Notes: a model not told the origin generated them from the sequence alone. A stretch of DNA of 64,000 bases from Ruegeria sp. PrR005 (GCF_010500245.1 NZ_JAAGOX010000011.1:124001-188000), one strand, 5' to 3'; shown: positions 28,509 to 37,595, counted from the stretch's first letter. Made by a program: numbers and translations.

Positions 28509-28696
28509 GGCCGTTCCTTTCCGGGCATCCGCCCGAATATCCCCAAGCGTTCATGGCGCACCTCTACCCGGTTGCGACAGGATTTGCAAAAAAACCGACC
28601 ATGCTGCGACAATAAGGGATGGGGCGGCGGCAGTCCTGCCACAGCCCAGGTCAATGTTCCCGTTTTTGTGCCATATCGGAACGATTGTTCCGCCCC

Positions 28697-29644
28697 TTAC
28701 TCCCATTCCATCTCGGCAAAGACGCGGCCCGCATTCTTGGTCGCCAGTTCCTCGAACGTGTCCAGGTTGCGCCAGCGTTCCTGATCCACGTAATAGGCGC
28801 CCGCCAGGTCGCCGCCCTCTTCGATATGGGCGCCGATCTTTTCGCGCAGGTCGGTCAGATAGTCATAGGTATAGCGCCTCACCTGATCCAGGTTGGTCGG
28901 ATGGCCATGGCCCGGGATCACATAGGTGGGGGCCAACGGCTCCATCTTGGTCTCCCAGGTCTCCAGCCAGCAACTGGTGCAGGTATGTTCAAAGATCGGC
29001 AGCATCCGCTCGTGAAAGGCGATGTCGCCCGCGATCAGGATCTTCCATTCGGGGATCCAGACCTGGATATCGCCCGGATCATGCGCCGGGCCCATATGCA
29101 TCACCTCGATCGCCACACCGCCCAGTGTCAGGTCGTACCGATCCTCGAATGTCACATTCGCATGTTCCACCCGCGTGCCCTCGGCCCGGTCACCATTGTA
29201 CCGCTCCATCCCCATCAGGATGAAATCGCCGTTCTGGGTGGTTTCCTCGACCGCGTCCACATGGGCCAGAACATCGACCCCCAGATCGCGCCAATAGCTG
29301 TTGCCCAGCATGGCATGGCCCTGCCCGTTCTCGTTGATGACCAGAACCACGGGCTGATCGGTGACCTTCTTGATCTCGTCATGCAAGGCGGCGGCCAGTC
29401 GGGCCGAGGCCCCGGCATTGATCACCACCACGCCCTCATCCGTCACGATAAAGGACAGGTTGTTGTTGTGCCCGGCATTCTCATAGGTCGGCGGCGCGGT
29501 GGCGCCGATGGCCGAAAACACATGCGGGATGACCTCGACCGGTTTCGAATAAAGTTCGGATTGCGGGTACTGATCGGCGATATCCTCGCTCGCTCCGGCG
29601 GCACCGGCCGCCAGAATAAACAACACTCCCGAAATTCTCTGCAT
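28697..29644 (-). CDS. metallo-beta-lactamase-fold protein, exported, without the canonical HxHxDH motif
   Basis: 315 residues from ATG 29644 (an upstream ATG at 29668 would add eight residues). A signal peptide ends near AAGAAGASE. The fold shows INAGASARLAAALHDEI, then, where HxHxDH is expected, INENGQGHAMLGN (about residues 103-115), followed by the usual later motifs MGPAHDPGD, LIAGDIAFHE and VIPGHGHPTN. The family resembles SoxH/quinoprotein-associated hydrolases of the periplasm. Loss of the first metal site histidines suggests altered metal binding or a non-hydrolytic role. It is divergent from the SDR at 29764. Confidence 0.82.
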   Translation of the reverse strand: MQRISGVLFILAAGAAGASEDIADQYPQSELYSKPVEVIPHVFSAIGATAPPTYENAGHNNNLSFIVTDEGVVVINAGASARLAAALHDEIKKVTDQPVVLVINENGQGHAMLGNSYWRDLGVDVLAHVDAVEETTQNGDFILMGMERYNGDRAEGTRVEHANVTFEDRYDLTLGGVAIEVMHMGPAHDPGDIQVWIPEWKILIAGDIAFHERMLPIFEHTCTSCWLETWETKMEPLAPTYVIPGHGHPTNLDQVRRYTYDYLTDLREKIGAHIEEGGDLAGAYYVDQERWRNLDTFEELATKNAGRVFAEMEWE

Positions 29645-29763
29645 GGCAATCTCCTCCGCATGATTCATTCATATTTGTGCATAAGACGAAACGGAACGAT
29701 ACGGAACGTCTTGTCACAGGGCTGCGCGGAATTAGTCTGACGTTAAAACAGGGAGAACGCACA

Positions 29764-30516
29764 ATGAGCTTGCAGGGAAAACATGCGCTGGTCACCGGCG
29801 GCGGCACCGGGATCGGTCTGGCGATTGCCCGCGCGCTCGCGGATCAAGGGGCGGTCGTCACGATCACCGGACGGCGGGCCGAGGTGCTGGATCAGGTAGC
29901 AGGCGACCGGATGTTCGGACTTGCAATGGATGTGCGTCACGAAGAAGAGGTCGTCACCGGCATCGCCCGCGCAGTCGAAGCGCGCGGCCCGGTGCAGATC
30001 TGCGTCGCCAATGCCGGTATCGCGGTCGGCAGGACCCTGCAAAAGACCGATATGGATTTCTGGCGCGATATCATGGCGACCAATCTCGATGGTGCCTTTC
30101 TGACCATCCGCGAAAGCCTGCGCTCGATGCTGGAAACCGATTGGGGCCGGGTGATCTCCGTCGCCTCCATCGCCGGTTTGCGCGGCGCACCCGGCGCGGG
30201 CGCCTATTCCGCCTCGAAACACGGCATGATCGGTCTGACGCGAACCTATTCCGAGGAGTTCATGGGAACCCCCTATACGTTCAACGCGCTTTGCCCGGGT
30301 TATGTCGACACACCCATCGTCGAGCGCAACACCGCCTCTATCTCGCAGCGCACCGGCCTCGGGGCCGAGGACGCGTTGAAACTGATGGTGAACCAGAACC
30401 GCCACAAACGTCTCATCGAACCCGAAGAGGTCGCCGCAGCGGCCCTCTGGCTGGTCGGTCCGGGATCGCAAAGCATCAACGGCCAATGCATCGAAATCGC
30501 GGGCGGCCAGACCTGA
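29764..30516 (+). CDS. short-chain dehydrogenase/reductase (SDR)
   Basis: 250 residues from ATG 29764 with GGGAG just upstream; the longer frame from 29677 is rejected. Classical SDR: cofactor motif TGGGTGIGLAIA, VANAGIAVG, catalytic Ser in SVASIAG and Tyr-Lys in AYSASKHG, and C-terminal GQCIEIAGGQT. Cytosolic NAD(P)-dependent oxidation of an alcohol, with 3-hydroxyacyl-type substrates most common in this branch. It precedes kynU by 222 bases, so a shared transcript is uncertain. Confidence 0.9.
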   Translation: MSLQGKHALVTGGGTGIGLAIARALADQGAVVTITGRRAEVLDQVAGDRMFGLAMDVRHEEEVVTGIARAVEARGPVQICVANAGIAVGRTLQKTDMDFWRDIMATNLDGAFLTIRESLRSMLETDWGRVISVASIAGLRGAPGAGAYSASKHGMIGLTRTYSEEFMGTPYTFNALCPGYVDTPIVERNTASISQRTGLGAEDALKLMVNQNRHKRLIEPEEVAAAALWLVGPGSQSINGQCIEIAGGQT

Positions 30517-30583
30517 CCGGGTTATCAATTATTGTGATGCCGCGCATCGGATTCCCGATAGCAACCGGTGCGCGGCGGCCAAA

Positions 30584-30685
30584 TGTACAAAGAAAACAAG
30601 GTCGCCGCAGGTTTGTACAAAACGGTCAATCCCCCTGCTGGCGGGTGTCCGATTTAAACAAAAGCTGGACTTGCGGCGGTACAAG
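30584..30685. promoter_or_regulatory. three GTACAA-centred sites upstream of kynU
   Basis: In the 222-base gap before kynU, GTACAA occurs at 30585-30590, 30615-30620 and 30679-30684. The middle site is the perfect ten-base palindrome TTTGTACAAA (30612-30621), and the first contains palindromic TGTACA. Spacings of 30 and 64 bases are close to three and six helical turns. Candidate operator cluster for kynU. Confidence 0.45.
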
Positions 30686-30738
30686 ACGTATCTCCTCACA
30701 AATATGCTTTAGGCTTAAAATATCTACGTGAGGCCACC

Positions 30739-31932
30739 ATGACCGACTTTGCCGCCACCAAAGCGATGTTCGACCTGCCCGAGGGCGTCCTCTATCTCGA
30801 CGGCAATTCCCTGGGCCCCCTGCCCAAAGCAGCCGCCGACAAGGTCAGCGACATGATGACCGCCGAATGGGGTCAGATGCTGATCACCGGCTGGAACAAG
30901 GCCGGATGGATGGCCCTGCCGACCGAGCTGGGCGACCGGATCGGCCGCCTCATCGGTGCGGAACCCGGCCATGTGGTGATGGGTGACACGCTTTCTATCA
31001 AGGTTTATCAAGCAGTTGCCTCGGCCCTGGAGCTGAACCCCGGACGCAGGGTGGTGCTCTCCGACAACGGCAACTTCCCCACCGATCTCTACATGGTCGA
31101 CGGGTTGCTGCGCTCGCTGGGCGACGGATATGAGCTGCGCGTGGTCGACCCCGAAGCGGTCGAGGACGCCATCACCGAAGAGGTCGCGGTCCTGATGCTG
31201 ACCGAGGTCGACTATCGCACCGGCCGCAAGCACGACATGAAAGCGCTGACCGCCAAGGCCCATGCCAAGGGCGTCCTGACAGTCTGGGACCTCGCCCATT
31301 CCGCCGGCGCCCTCCCCGTCGATCTGGCCGGTTGCAACGCCGATTTCGCGGTTGGCTGCACGTACAAATACCTCAACGGCGGCCCCGGCGCCCCCGCCTT
31401 CATCTATGTCGCGCCCCGTCACGCAGACACCGCGCGACCGGCGCTGTCCGGCTGGCTGGGGCACGCCGCACCGTTTGCCTTTGACCTCGATTACCGCCCG
31501 GGCTCGGGGATCGAGCGGATGCGGGTCGGCACCCCGCCAGTGATCCAGCTGACGGCGCTTTCCGCCGCGATGGACATCTGGGACATGGCGGAAATGGCAG
31601 ATATCCGCAGAAAATCGGTTGAACTGACCGAACTTTTCATCGCCGAGGTCGAAGCCGCCTGTCCCGATCTGACGCTCGCCAGCCCTCGTGATGCCGACCT
31701 GCGCGGCAGCCAGGTCTCGTTCCGCTTTGCCGATGGCTATGCCGCGATGCAGGCCCTGATCGCACGCGGCGTGATCGGCGATTTCCGCGCGCCCGATATC
31801 ATGCGGTTCGGCTTCACACCGCTGTACATCGACGAGGGCGATGTGCGCGCCGCTGTCGAAATCCTGGCCGACGTGATGAACAACCGCCTGTGGGACCGGC
31901 CTGAATACAAGGTCCGCGCCCGCGTCACCTAG
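30739..31932 (+). CDS. kynU: kynureninase
   Basis: 397 residues, a PLP enzyme of the aminotransferase class V fold. Markers are YLDGNSLGPLPKAAAD at the N terminus, VWDLAHSAGALPVDL (PLP-contact Asp) and the Schiff-base lysine in CTYKYLNGGPGAPAF. It splits L-kynurenine to anthranilate and alanine in tryptophan catabolism. No kynA or kynB is within the window. The stop codon overlaps the convergent TetR gene end (shared CTAG). Confidence 0.93.
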   Translation: MTDFAATKAMFDLPEGVLYLDGNSLGPLPKAAADKVSDMMTAEWGQMLITGWNKAGWMALPTELGDRIGRLIGAEPGHVVMGDTLSIKVYQAVASALELNPGRRVVLSDNGNFPTDLYMVDGLLRSLGDGYELRVVDPEAVEDAITEEVAVLMLTEVDYRTGRKHDMKALTAKAHAKGVLTVWDLAHSAGALPVDLAGCNADFAVGCTYKYLNGGPGAPAFIYVAPRHADTARPALSGWLGHAAPFAFDLDYRPGSGIERMRVGTPPVIQLTALSAAMDIWDMAEMADIRRKSVELTELFIAEVEAACPDLTLASPRDADLRGSQVSFRFADGYAAMQALIARGVIGDFRAPDIMRFGFTPLYIDEGDVRAAVEILADVMNNRLWDRPEYKVRARVT

Positions 31933-32510
31933 GCCGTCAACCCCGCCGCGACCAGCGCCGCAAGTTGTGCGGCGCGCGCGGTATAGTGGGCGTAATCGGG
32001 CGCGGTCATCTTGATCCCCTTGAGAGCGGCGGCAATCGTCGCCGCGACCTCGGTCGGATCGCCGGACAAACGGATGCGGCCCGCATCGCTCTCGCGTTGC
32101 AACCAGTCGGCGTAGACCCGTTGCAGCCCGGCCTCTCCCGCCTCGACAACGTCAGGGGCGGTCGAAGTTCCTGCGTCGAGAAGCTCCATTCCATGTGGTG
32201 AGTTCAACAAGGCGGCCACACCTTCCCCCTGTGCGGCAACGGCCGCTTGCAACAGGGTTTCCACCGGTGCGTCGGCGTTCAACGCCGCGCTCAGGGCCTG
32301 TGTCTTGGTCGTGTAATGCATCTCGACAAGGCTGCGAAAGATCGCCTCTTTGTTCTTGTAATAAAGGTACACCGCCGGACGCGACATCTTTGCGCCGCGC
32401 GCTATGTCATCCATCGAGGTCTTGCGAAACCCATAGGTCGCAAAAACCTGCCAGGCCGACTCGAGGATCGCCTTTACCTTTGGATCAATATCCGCGTCTT
32501 TCATGTCCAT
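31929..32510 (-). CDS. TetR-family transcriptional regulator
   Basis: 193 residues from ATG 32510 (starts at 32546 or 32504 are possible; 32546 would place coding sequence over a palindrome). The N-terminal HTH is clear: ILESAWQVFATYGFRKTSMD, DIARGAKMSRPAVYLYYKNK. The C-terminal ligand domain is of the DUF-type seen in uncharacterised TetRs. It is divergent from the iorA-type gene, with inverted repeats between them, so it probably represses that hydroxylase operon and itself. It overlaps the end of kynU by four bases. Confidence 0.88.
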   Translation of the reverse strand: MDMKDADIDPKVKAILESAWQVFATYGFRKTSMDDIARGAKMSRPAVYLYYKNKEAIFRSLVEMHYTTKTQALSAALNADAPVETLLQAAVAAQGEGVAALLNSPHGMELLDAGTSTAPDVVEAGEAGLQRVYADWLQRESDAGRIRLSGDPTEVAATIAAALKGIKMTAPDYAHYTARAAQLAALVAAGLTA

Positions 32511-32533
32511 GAACTGACAGAAGTTCCAGATTT

Positions 32534-32572
32534 TGTCAATTGACATTGTGACAAATCATGACCACTTTGTCA
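32534..32572. promoter_or_regulatory. probable TetR operator between divergent tetR and iorAB genes
   Basis: Perfect 12-base palindrome TGTCAATTGACA (32534-32545), followed by an inverted repeat TGACAAA/TTTGTCA (32549-32555 and 32566-32572, spacer 10). Both share TGTCA/TGACA half-sites, typical of TetR operators, and lie within 66 bases of the iorA-type start. Confidence 0.65.
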
Positions 32573-32599
32573 TAACCGAAACTCAGAAACGAGGCGACC

Positions 32600-33064
32600 A
32601 TGGCAACCTCCCTGACGATCAACGGCAAGGCACACGAGGTGGACCTGCCCGACGATGTTCCCCTGCTTTGGGTGCTTCGCGACGAGATTGGGCTGACCGG
32701 AACCAAGTTCGGTTGCGGCGTCGCCGCTTGTGGTGCCTGTACCGTTCATATCGACGGCGAGGCGGTGCGCAGTTGCCAGGTCGCGCTTGGCGATGTCTGG
32801 GGGTCGGTCACCACGATCGAAGGTCTGGGCAGCCCCGAGGCGATGACCGCGATTCAGCAGGCCTGGGTTGACCATCAAGTGGCGCAGTGCGGCTATTGCC
32901 AGTCTGGCCAGATCATGCAGGCCGCCGCTCTTTTGGCAGAGAACCCCGCCCCCAGCGACTCCGAGATCGACGAGGCCATGCAGGGCAACCTATGCCGCTG
33001 CGGAACATATCCACGCATTCGCGCCGCCATTCACTCGGCCGCCGACAAACTGAAGGAGGCCTGA
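32600..33064 (+). CDS. (2Fe-2S) small subunit of a molybdenum hydroxylase (IorA-like)
   Basis: 154 residues. Plant-type ferredoxin cluster: [14 protein letters not shown] with a further Cys in VRSCQ. A second helical 2Fe-2S domain has [10 protein letters not shown] and [11 protein letters not shown]. It passes electrons from the molybdopterin subunit encoded three bases downstream. This two-subunit form without an FAD subunit is that of isoquinoline 1-oxidoreductase and aldehyde or nicotinate-type relatives, which usually reduce a cytochrome. Probably controlled by the divergent TetR regulator. Confidence 0.92.
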   Translation: MATSLTINGKAHEVDLPDDVPLLWVLRDEIGLTGTKFGCGVAACGACTVHIDGEAVRSCQVALGDVWGSVTTIEGLGSPEAMTAIQQAWVDHQVAQCGYCQSGQIMQAAALLAENPAPSDSEIDEAMQGNLCRCGTYPRIRAAIHSAADKLKEA

Positions 33065-33067
33065 TCC

Positions 33068-35308
33068 ATGGCAAGTATCGGCAAGATCGCCCGCCGCGCC
33101 TTTCTGATCGGATCGGCCGCCATCGTCGGTGGCGTGGCCTTTGGCGCCTATTACGTCTCGCGCCCCGCCCCCAACCCGTTGAAGCCCGGCCCGGGCGAGG
33201 CGGCGCTCAACCCCTTTGTGCTGATCGACCAGCAGGGCGTCACGCTGTTTGCCCCGCGCGCCGAGATGGGACAGGGGGTGATGACCACCTGGGTCGCGTT
33301 GATCGCAGAAGAGCTGGACGTGATCCCCGATCAGGTGCGCGTGCTGCACGGCCCGGCGGCGGCGGCCTATTACAACAGCGCCCTGATGGGCGATGCCCTG
33401 CCCGGCAAGGGCTATGACACCTCGAATTTCCAGCACAGCCTGGGCGAGGCGCTGGGAGTGATCGGCAAGGTGCTGAGCCTTCAGGTCACCGGCGGCTCGA
33501 CCTCGATGAAAGACGGGTTCGTGCGGATGCGCGAGGCCGGCGCCAGTGCCCGCGAGACCCTGAAACAGGCCGCTGCCAACCGGCTGGGCGTGGCGCGCGA
33601 TACCCTGCGGACCGAGGCGGGCGCGGTAATCGCCCCCGATGGCCACCGCATCCCCTATCCCGATCTGGCCGAGGACGCGGCCAAGCTGGACCCGGTCGAG
33701 GCGCCGCTGCGCGACCCGTCCGAGTGGCGCTATCTGGGCCGTACCCTGCCCCGGCTCGACATGGTGGCCAAATCCACCGGCACCGCCGAGTTTGGTGTCG
33801 ATGTGCGCCTGCCGGGGATGAAATTCGCAAGCGTGTGGATGAACCCCAATCTGGGCGGCGGCATGAAAGGCTTTGACGATAGCGCGGCCCGCGCGATGCC
33901 CGGGGTGGAAAAGGTGGTCGATCTGGGCAGCGGCGTCGCGGTCATTGCCTCCAATACCTGGCTGGCGATGCAGGCGGTCGAGGCGATCGCGGTCGAGTGG
34001 GAGGCCGCACCCTATCCCCCCGAAACCGATGCCATCTTTGCGCAGATCGCCCGCGCCTTTGACGACGGCCCCAACTCGACCATGCGCGACGACGGCGATG
34101 TCACCACCCTGCCCGAGGGCGCGACGGTGATCGAGGCCGAGTACAGCGCCCCCTATCTGGCCCATGCGACGATGGAGCCGATGAACGGCACCGCGCTTTA
34201 CACCGGCAACCGGGTGGAATTCTGGGGCGGCAACCAGGCGCCGACGATCATGCAAAGCAAGATCGCCGAGACCGCAGGCCTCGAGACCGAGGCAGTCGAG
34301 GTGCACACCACCTATCTGGGCGGCGGTTTTGGCCGCCGGGCCGAGTTTGATTTCGGCGTGATCGCCACCCGCGTCGCGATGGCCCTGCCCGGCGTGCCGG
34401 TGCAGACCACCTGGAGCCGCGAAGAGGATATGCGCCACGATTTCTACCGCCCCGGCGCGCTGGCCCGGATGCGCGGCGCGGTCAAGGATGGCAAAGCGGT
34501 GATGATCGACGGGCGGCTGGCCACACAGTCGCCCTCGCGCCAGGCGATGGAACGGGTCACAGGCATGCCCGGCGCCGGTCCCGACAAGGTGCTGGTCGAG
34601 GGCTTCTTCAACCAGCCCTATGCGGTGCCCAATTACCGGATCAGCGGCCATATCGCCGATCTGGCCGTTCCGGTCGGCTTCTGGCGCTCGGTCGGGAACA
34701 GCCATAACGGCTTCTTCCACGAGACCTTCGTCGACGAGATGGCCCATGCGGCGGGCCGCGACCCGCTGGAGTTCCGGCTGGAGCTGATGCGCGCCGAACA
34801 CGCGCCCTCGGCCGGGTGCCTGGACGCGGTGCGCGAAATGTCGGGCTGGACCGGCAAGACACCCGAGGGGGTCGGACGCGGCGTTGCCTTTACCTACAGC
34901 TTCGGGACCTCGGTGGCGCAGGTGATCGAAGTAGTGGACGAGGGCGGCACCATCCGCATCGCCCGGGCCTGGATCGCCTGCGATATCGGTCTGGCGCTCG
35001 ACCCCGAGACGGTCAAGGCACAGATGTTCGGTGGCATGGTCTATGGCCTGTCGGCAGCAGCGTATGGCAAGATCACCTTTGCCGGTGGCGCGGTGGAACA
35101 GGGCAATTTTCCCGAATACGACGCCCTGCGCATGCACAACGCACCGCAGGTCGAGGTTCGCGTTCTGGAAACAAACCGCCATATGGGCGGCGCGGGCGAA
35201 CCCGGCACGCCACCCGCGATGCCCGCCCTTGGCAACGCCTTGTTCGATCTGACCGGCAAACGGGTGCGCAGCATGCCGTTTTCGGAGCATTTCAACCTGC
35301 TGGTCTGA
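33068..35308 (+). CDS. molybdopterin-binding large subunit of an IorB-like aldehyde/xanthine-type hydroxylase
   Basis: 746 residues. A twin-arginine-like N terminus (KIARRAFLIGSAAIVGG) points to Tat export, carrying the small subunit along. Molybdopterin-binding motifs include GGGFGRRAEFDF, and the catalytic glutamate lies in GAGEPGTPPAMPALGNA near the C terminus. It hydroxylates an N-heterocycle or oxidises an aldehyde; isoquinoline 1-oxidoreductase is the named relative, but the substrate is not shown by sequence. The three-base gap to the small-subunit gene marks one operon. A terminator-like hairpin follows at 35321. Confidence 0.9.
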   Translation: MASIGKIARRAFLIGSAAIVGGVAFGAYYVSRPAPNPLKPGPGEAALNPFVLIDQQGVTLFAPRAEMGQGVMTTWVALIAEELDVIPDQVRVLHGPAAAAYYNSALMGDALPGKGYDTSNFQHSLGEALGVIGKVLSLQVTGGSTSMKDGFVRMREAGASARETLKQAAANRLGVARDTLRTEAGAVIAPDGHRIPYPDLAEDAAKLDPVEAPLRDPSEWRYLGRTLPRLDMVAKSTGTAEFGVDVRLPGMKFASVWMNPNLGGGMKGFDDSAARAMPGVEKVVDLGSGVAVIASNTWLAMQAVEAIAVEWEAAPYPPETDAIFAQIARAFDDGPNSTMRDDGDVTTLPEGATVIEAEYSAPYLAHATMEPMNGTALYTGNRVEFWGGNQAPTIMQSKIAETAGLETEAVEVHTTYLGGGFGRRAEFDFGVIATRVAMALPGVPVQTTWSREEDMRHDFYRPGALARMRGAVKDGKAVMIDGRLATQSPSRQAMERVTGMPGAGPDKVLVEGFFNQPYAVPNYRISGHIADLAVPVGFWRSVGNSHNGFFHETFVDEMAHAAGRDPLEFRLELMRAEHAPSAGCLDAVREMSGWTGKTPEGVGRGVAFTYSFGTSVAQVIEVVDEGGTIRIARAWIACDIGLALDPETVKAQMFGGMVYGLSAAAYGKITFAGGAVEQGNFPEYDALRMHNAPQVEVRVLETNRHMGGAGEPGTPPAMPALGNALFDLTGKRVRSMPFSEHFNLLV

Positions 35309-35320
35309 ACCGGCGCCCGG

Positions 35321-35350
35321 CCCGCATCCCACTGGACGCGGGTCGGTTTT
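35321..35350 (+). terminator. terminator-like hairpin after the molybdenum hydroxylase genes
   Basis: Stem CCCGCATCC/GGACGCGGG (one mismatch) with loop CACT, followed by TCGGTTTT, 12 bases after the iorB-type stop. Confidence 0.55.
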
Positions 35351-35507
35351 ACCATAATTTTACCCAAATTTGTTTCCAGATCGGACAAAATCCGACCCCG
35401 GATTTGCCACGCCTCCTCTCTATTCCGGACCATGGCGGCAAAAGCTTTGGCTGTGCTGCCGCAGGAACAAGGAATAGGCGGCGCCGCGCCGCGATTGAGG
35501 TGAACAC

Positions 35508-37586
35508 ATGCCCAGCGGTTATCTCGTCACGCTCGGTGCCGATCAGGATCTTTCGCTTGCCGCCAGCATTGGTGGCGCGCTGGTCAGCTTTACCACTGCC
35601 GAGTCGCTGGGTGCCGGACAATGGGCCTGGACCGGCGACTATGCCGGAACCCCGTATTATAACGAGCTTGAACCGGGCCAGTATTACCTGGCCACCAATG
35701 GCAACGTCTATTTCGTTCCCGATCTGGGACCGGTCAGTAACCTTACCGAGGGGACGGCCACCGCTGCCCCGTTTTTCTCACCCGAGAACAAGGTCCAGGG
35801 CACGAATGCTGCCGACAACATGGATAGCGGGTTTGTCGATCGCAACGGCAACTCGATCGACAGCGGCGACGGGTCCGACCCGGATGGCAACAATGACGAG
35901 GTTTACGGCCTCGGTGGCAACGACACCATCCAGTCGGGCCTGGGCGCGGACACGGTCTATGGCGGGTCAGGCGACGATCTGATCGACGGCGGCGAGGGCG
36001 ACGATGTTCTTTATGGCGACGGCCCTACCCCCGCGACCGAGGCGCTGAACTGGTTCGCCGAAGGTGCCGATGGCACCAACCTGGCGGGTGGGTTTACCCA
36101 GACCACCGGCCAGATGAACGTGTCGGTCTCGTTCATCAACAACGGCAACAACAACCCGCTGTTCCGGGTTGAGACCAGCGACCAGATCTATGTCGCAGGC
36201 GGTGAGGATTTCAACGATCGCTCCTCGCTCTACCTCTATGGCAATGGCGACGGCGCCACCTCGACCACCCGCATCGACTTTGCCGCCAATGCCAATTACG
36301 ACGTCCAGGACGAGGTCGAGGATGTGGTGTTCCGCATCAACGATGTCGACTGGGGATCGGGCAACCACCGCGATGTCATCACGGTCAATGCCTACGACGC
36401 CGATGGCAACCCGGTCGCGGTCACCTTGACCCCCACCCCCACCGGCACCGGGGCGGACACCGTTTCGGGCAACACGGTCACCGCAGGCAGCCTGGCCGAC
36501 AGCCCCAACAGCGCCACCGGCTCTGTCCTGGTCGAGGTGGCGGGACCGGTGCAGTCCATCGAGATCATCTACTCCAACGCGTTGTCGGGCACTCAGGCGA
36601 TCTGGGTCAGCGACGTCTATTTCACCCCGCTCGCAGCACCGGGTGGCAATGACACCATTGATGGCGGCCTGGGCAATGACACCCTTGCGGGTCAGGCGGG
36701 CGACGACCTGCTCGATGGCGGCGAAGGCGCGGACCAGGTGCTGGGAGGAGCCGGTAACGACACCGTCGCCGCGGCCCAGGGCGACTCGGTCGACGGTGGT
36801 GATGGCGACGACCTCTTTGTCCTCACCGATCTGGGCGAGGCTGGCAGCGGCACGATCACAATCGTCGGGGGCGAGGGTAATGAGACCGATGGCGACACGC
36901 TCGACCTCAATGGCATCGCCGACCGCAACACGCTGAACCTGACCAGCAACGTGCCTGGCGAACTGGCCGGCACGGTCGAACTGACCGACGGCACGCTGGT
37001 CACGTTCTCCAATATCGAGAACATCATCTGTTTCACTCCCGGCACCCTGATCACCACCGCGCAGGGGCCGCGCCCCATCGAAACATTGCGTCTGGGCGAC
37101 CTGATCGTAACTCGTGACAACGGGCTGCAACCCTTGCGCTGGATAGGAAGCCGCAACGTCGCCGCCCATGGCAAACACGCGCCGATCCGTCTGGATCCGA
37201 TTCTTTTGCAGGGCGCAACTGCGCCCTTGCTGGTCTCACCGCAACACCGGCTGCTCTGGTCCGGGTCGCGGGCCCAGATGTATTTCGGCGAACCCGAAGT
37301 TCTGGTCGCGGCCAGTCACCTGCTTGAAAACCCGGCCGCCACCCGGATCGAGGGCGGTCAGGTGACTTACATTCACCTGATGCTGGACCGGCACGAGATC
37401 ATTTATGCCAACGCCGCCGCCACCGAAAGTTTTTATCCCGGCGACGAAGGTCTCTCGGCCCTCAGCGATTGCGCCCGTGAAGAGATGTTCTATCTGTTTC
37501 CGGAATTGCGCAGCCACAAGGGTGCATTCGGCGCAACCGCCCGGCCCTGCCTCAAGGCGCACGAAGCGCGCATTTTGGCCGCCTGA
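35508..37586 (+). CDS. RTX-repeat protein with C-terminal Hint domain
   Basis: 692 residues from ATG 35508 with GAGGTG upstream. Layout: a short N-terminal domain (about 1-105, rich in Tyr/Gly), a calcium-binding RTX block (about 122-170: GGNDTIQSGLGADTVYGGSG), a beta-rich central domain (about 175-375), a second RTX block (about 380-445: GGLGNDTLAGQAGDDLLDGG), then a Hint domain starting at C508 (CFTPGTLITTAQGPRPIETL). No Sec signal is visible; type I secretion is usual for RTX proteins but no transporter is nearby. The Hint part resembles self-cleaving hedgehog/intein-type domains. Confidence 0.88.
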   Translation: MPSGYLVTLGADQDLSLAASIGGALVSFTTAESLGAGQWAWTGDYAGTPYYNELEPGQYYLATNGNVYFVPDLGPVSNLTEGTATAAPFFSPENKVQGTNAADNMDSGFVDRNGNSIDSGDGSDPDGNNDEVYGLGGNDTIQSGLGADTVYGGSGDDLIDGGEGDDVLYGDGPTPATEALNWFAEGADGTNLAGGFTQTTGQMNVSVSFINNGNNNPLFRVETSDQIYVAGGEDFNDRSSLYLYGNGDGATSTTRIDFAANANYDVQDEVEDVVFRINDVDWGSGNHRDVITVNAYDADGNPVAVTLTPTPTGTGADTVSGNTVTAGSLADSPNSATGSVLVEVAGPVQSIEIIYSNALSGTQAIWVSDVYFTPLAAPGGNDTIDGGLGNDTLAGQAGDDLLDGGEGADQVLGGAGNDTVAAAQGDSVDGGDGDDLFVLTDLGEAGSGTITIVGGEGNETDGDTLDLNGIADRNTLNLTSNVPGELAGTVELTDGTLVTFSNIENIICFTPGTLITTAQGPRPIETLRLGDLIVTRDNGLQPLRWIGSRNVAAHGKHAPIRLDPILLQGATAPLLVSPQHRLLWSGSRAQMYFGEPEVLVAASHLLENPAATRIEGGQVTYIHLMLDRHEIIYANAAATESFYPGDEGLSALSDCAREEMFYLFPELRSHKGAFGATARPCLKAHEARILAA

Positions 37587-37595
37587 TCTCGTGTT

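Noticed and set aside
28509-28696. Possible small RNA or gene in the gap before the metallo-beta-lactamase-fold gene end
   Set aside because: No stem-loop with a T-run, no ribosome binding site with a sensible frame, and only a short repeated TGCGACA.
32990-35332. A 780-codon open frame antisense to the molybdenum hydroxylase genes
   Set aside because: It mirrors a gene with clear 2Fe-2S and molybdopterin motifs; the antisense translation is His/Gly/Arg-rich with no family pattern. Such long shadows are expected at this GC content.
35875-36800. Tandem repeats that might be read as a CRISPR or satellite
   Set aside because: The repeats are in frame and encode GGxGxD calcium-binding nonapeptides; spacing and divergence do not fit a CRISPR array.
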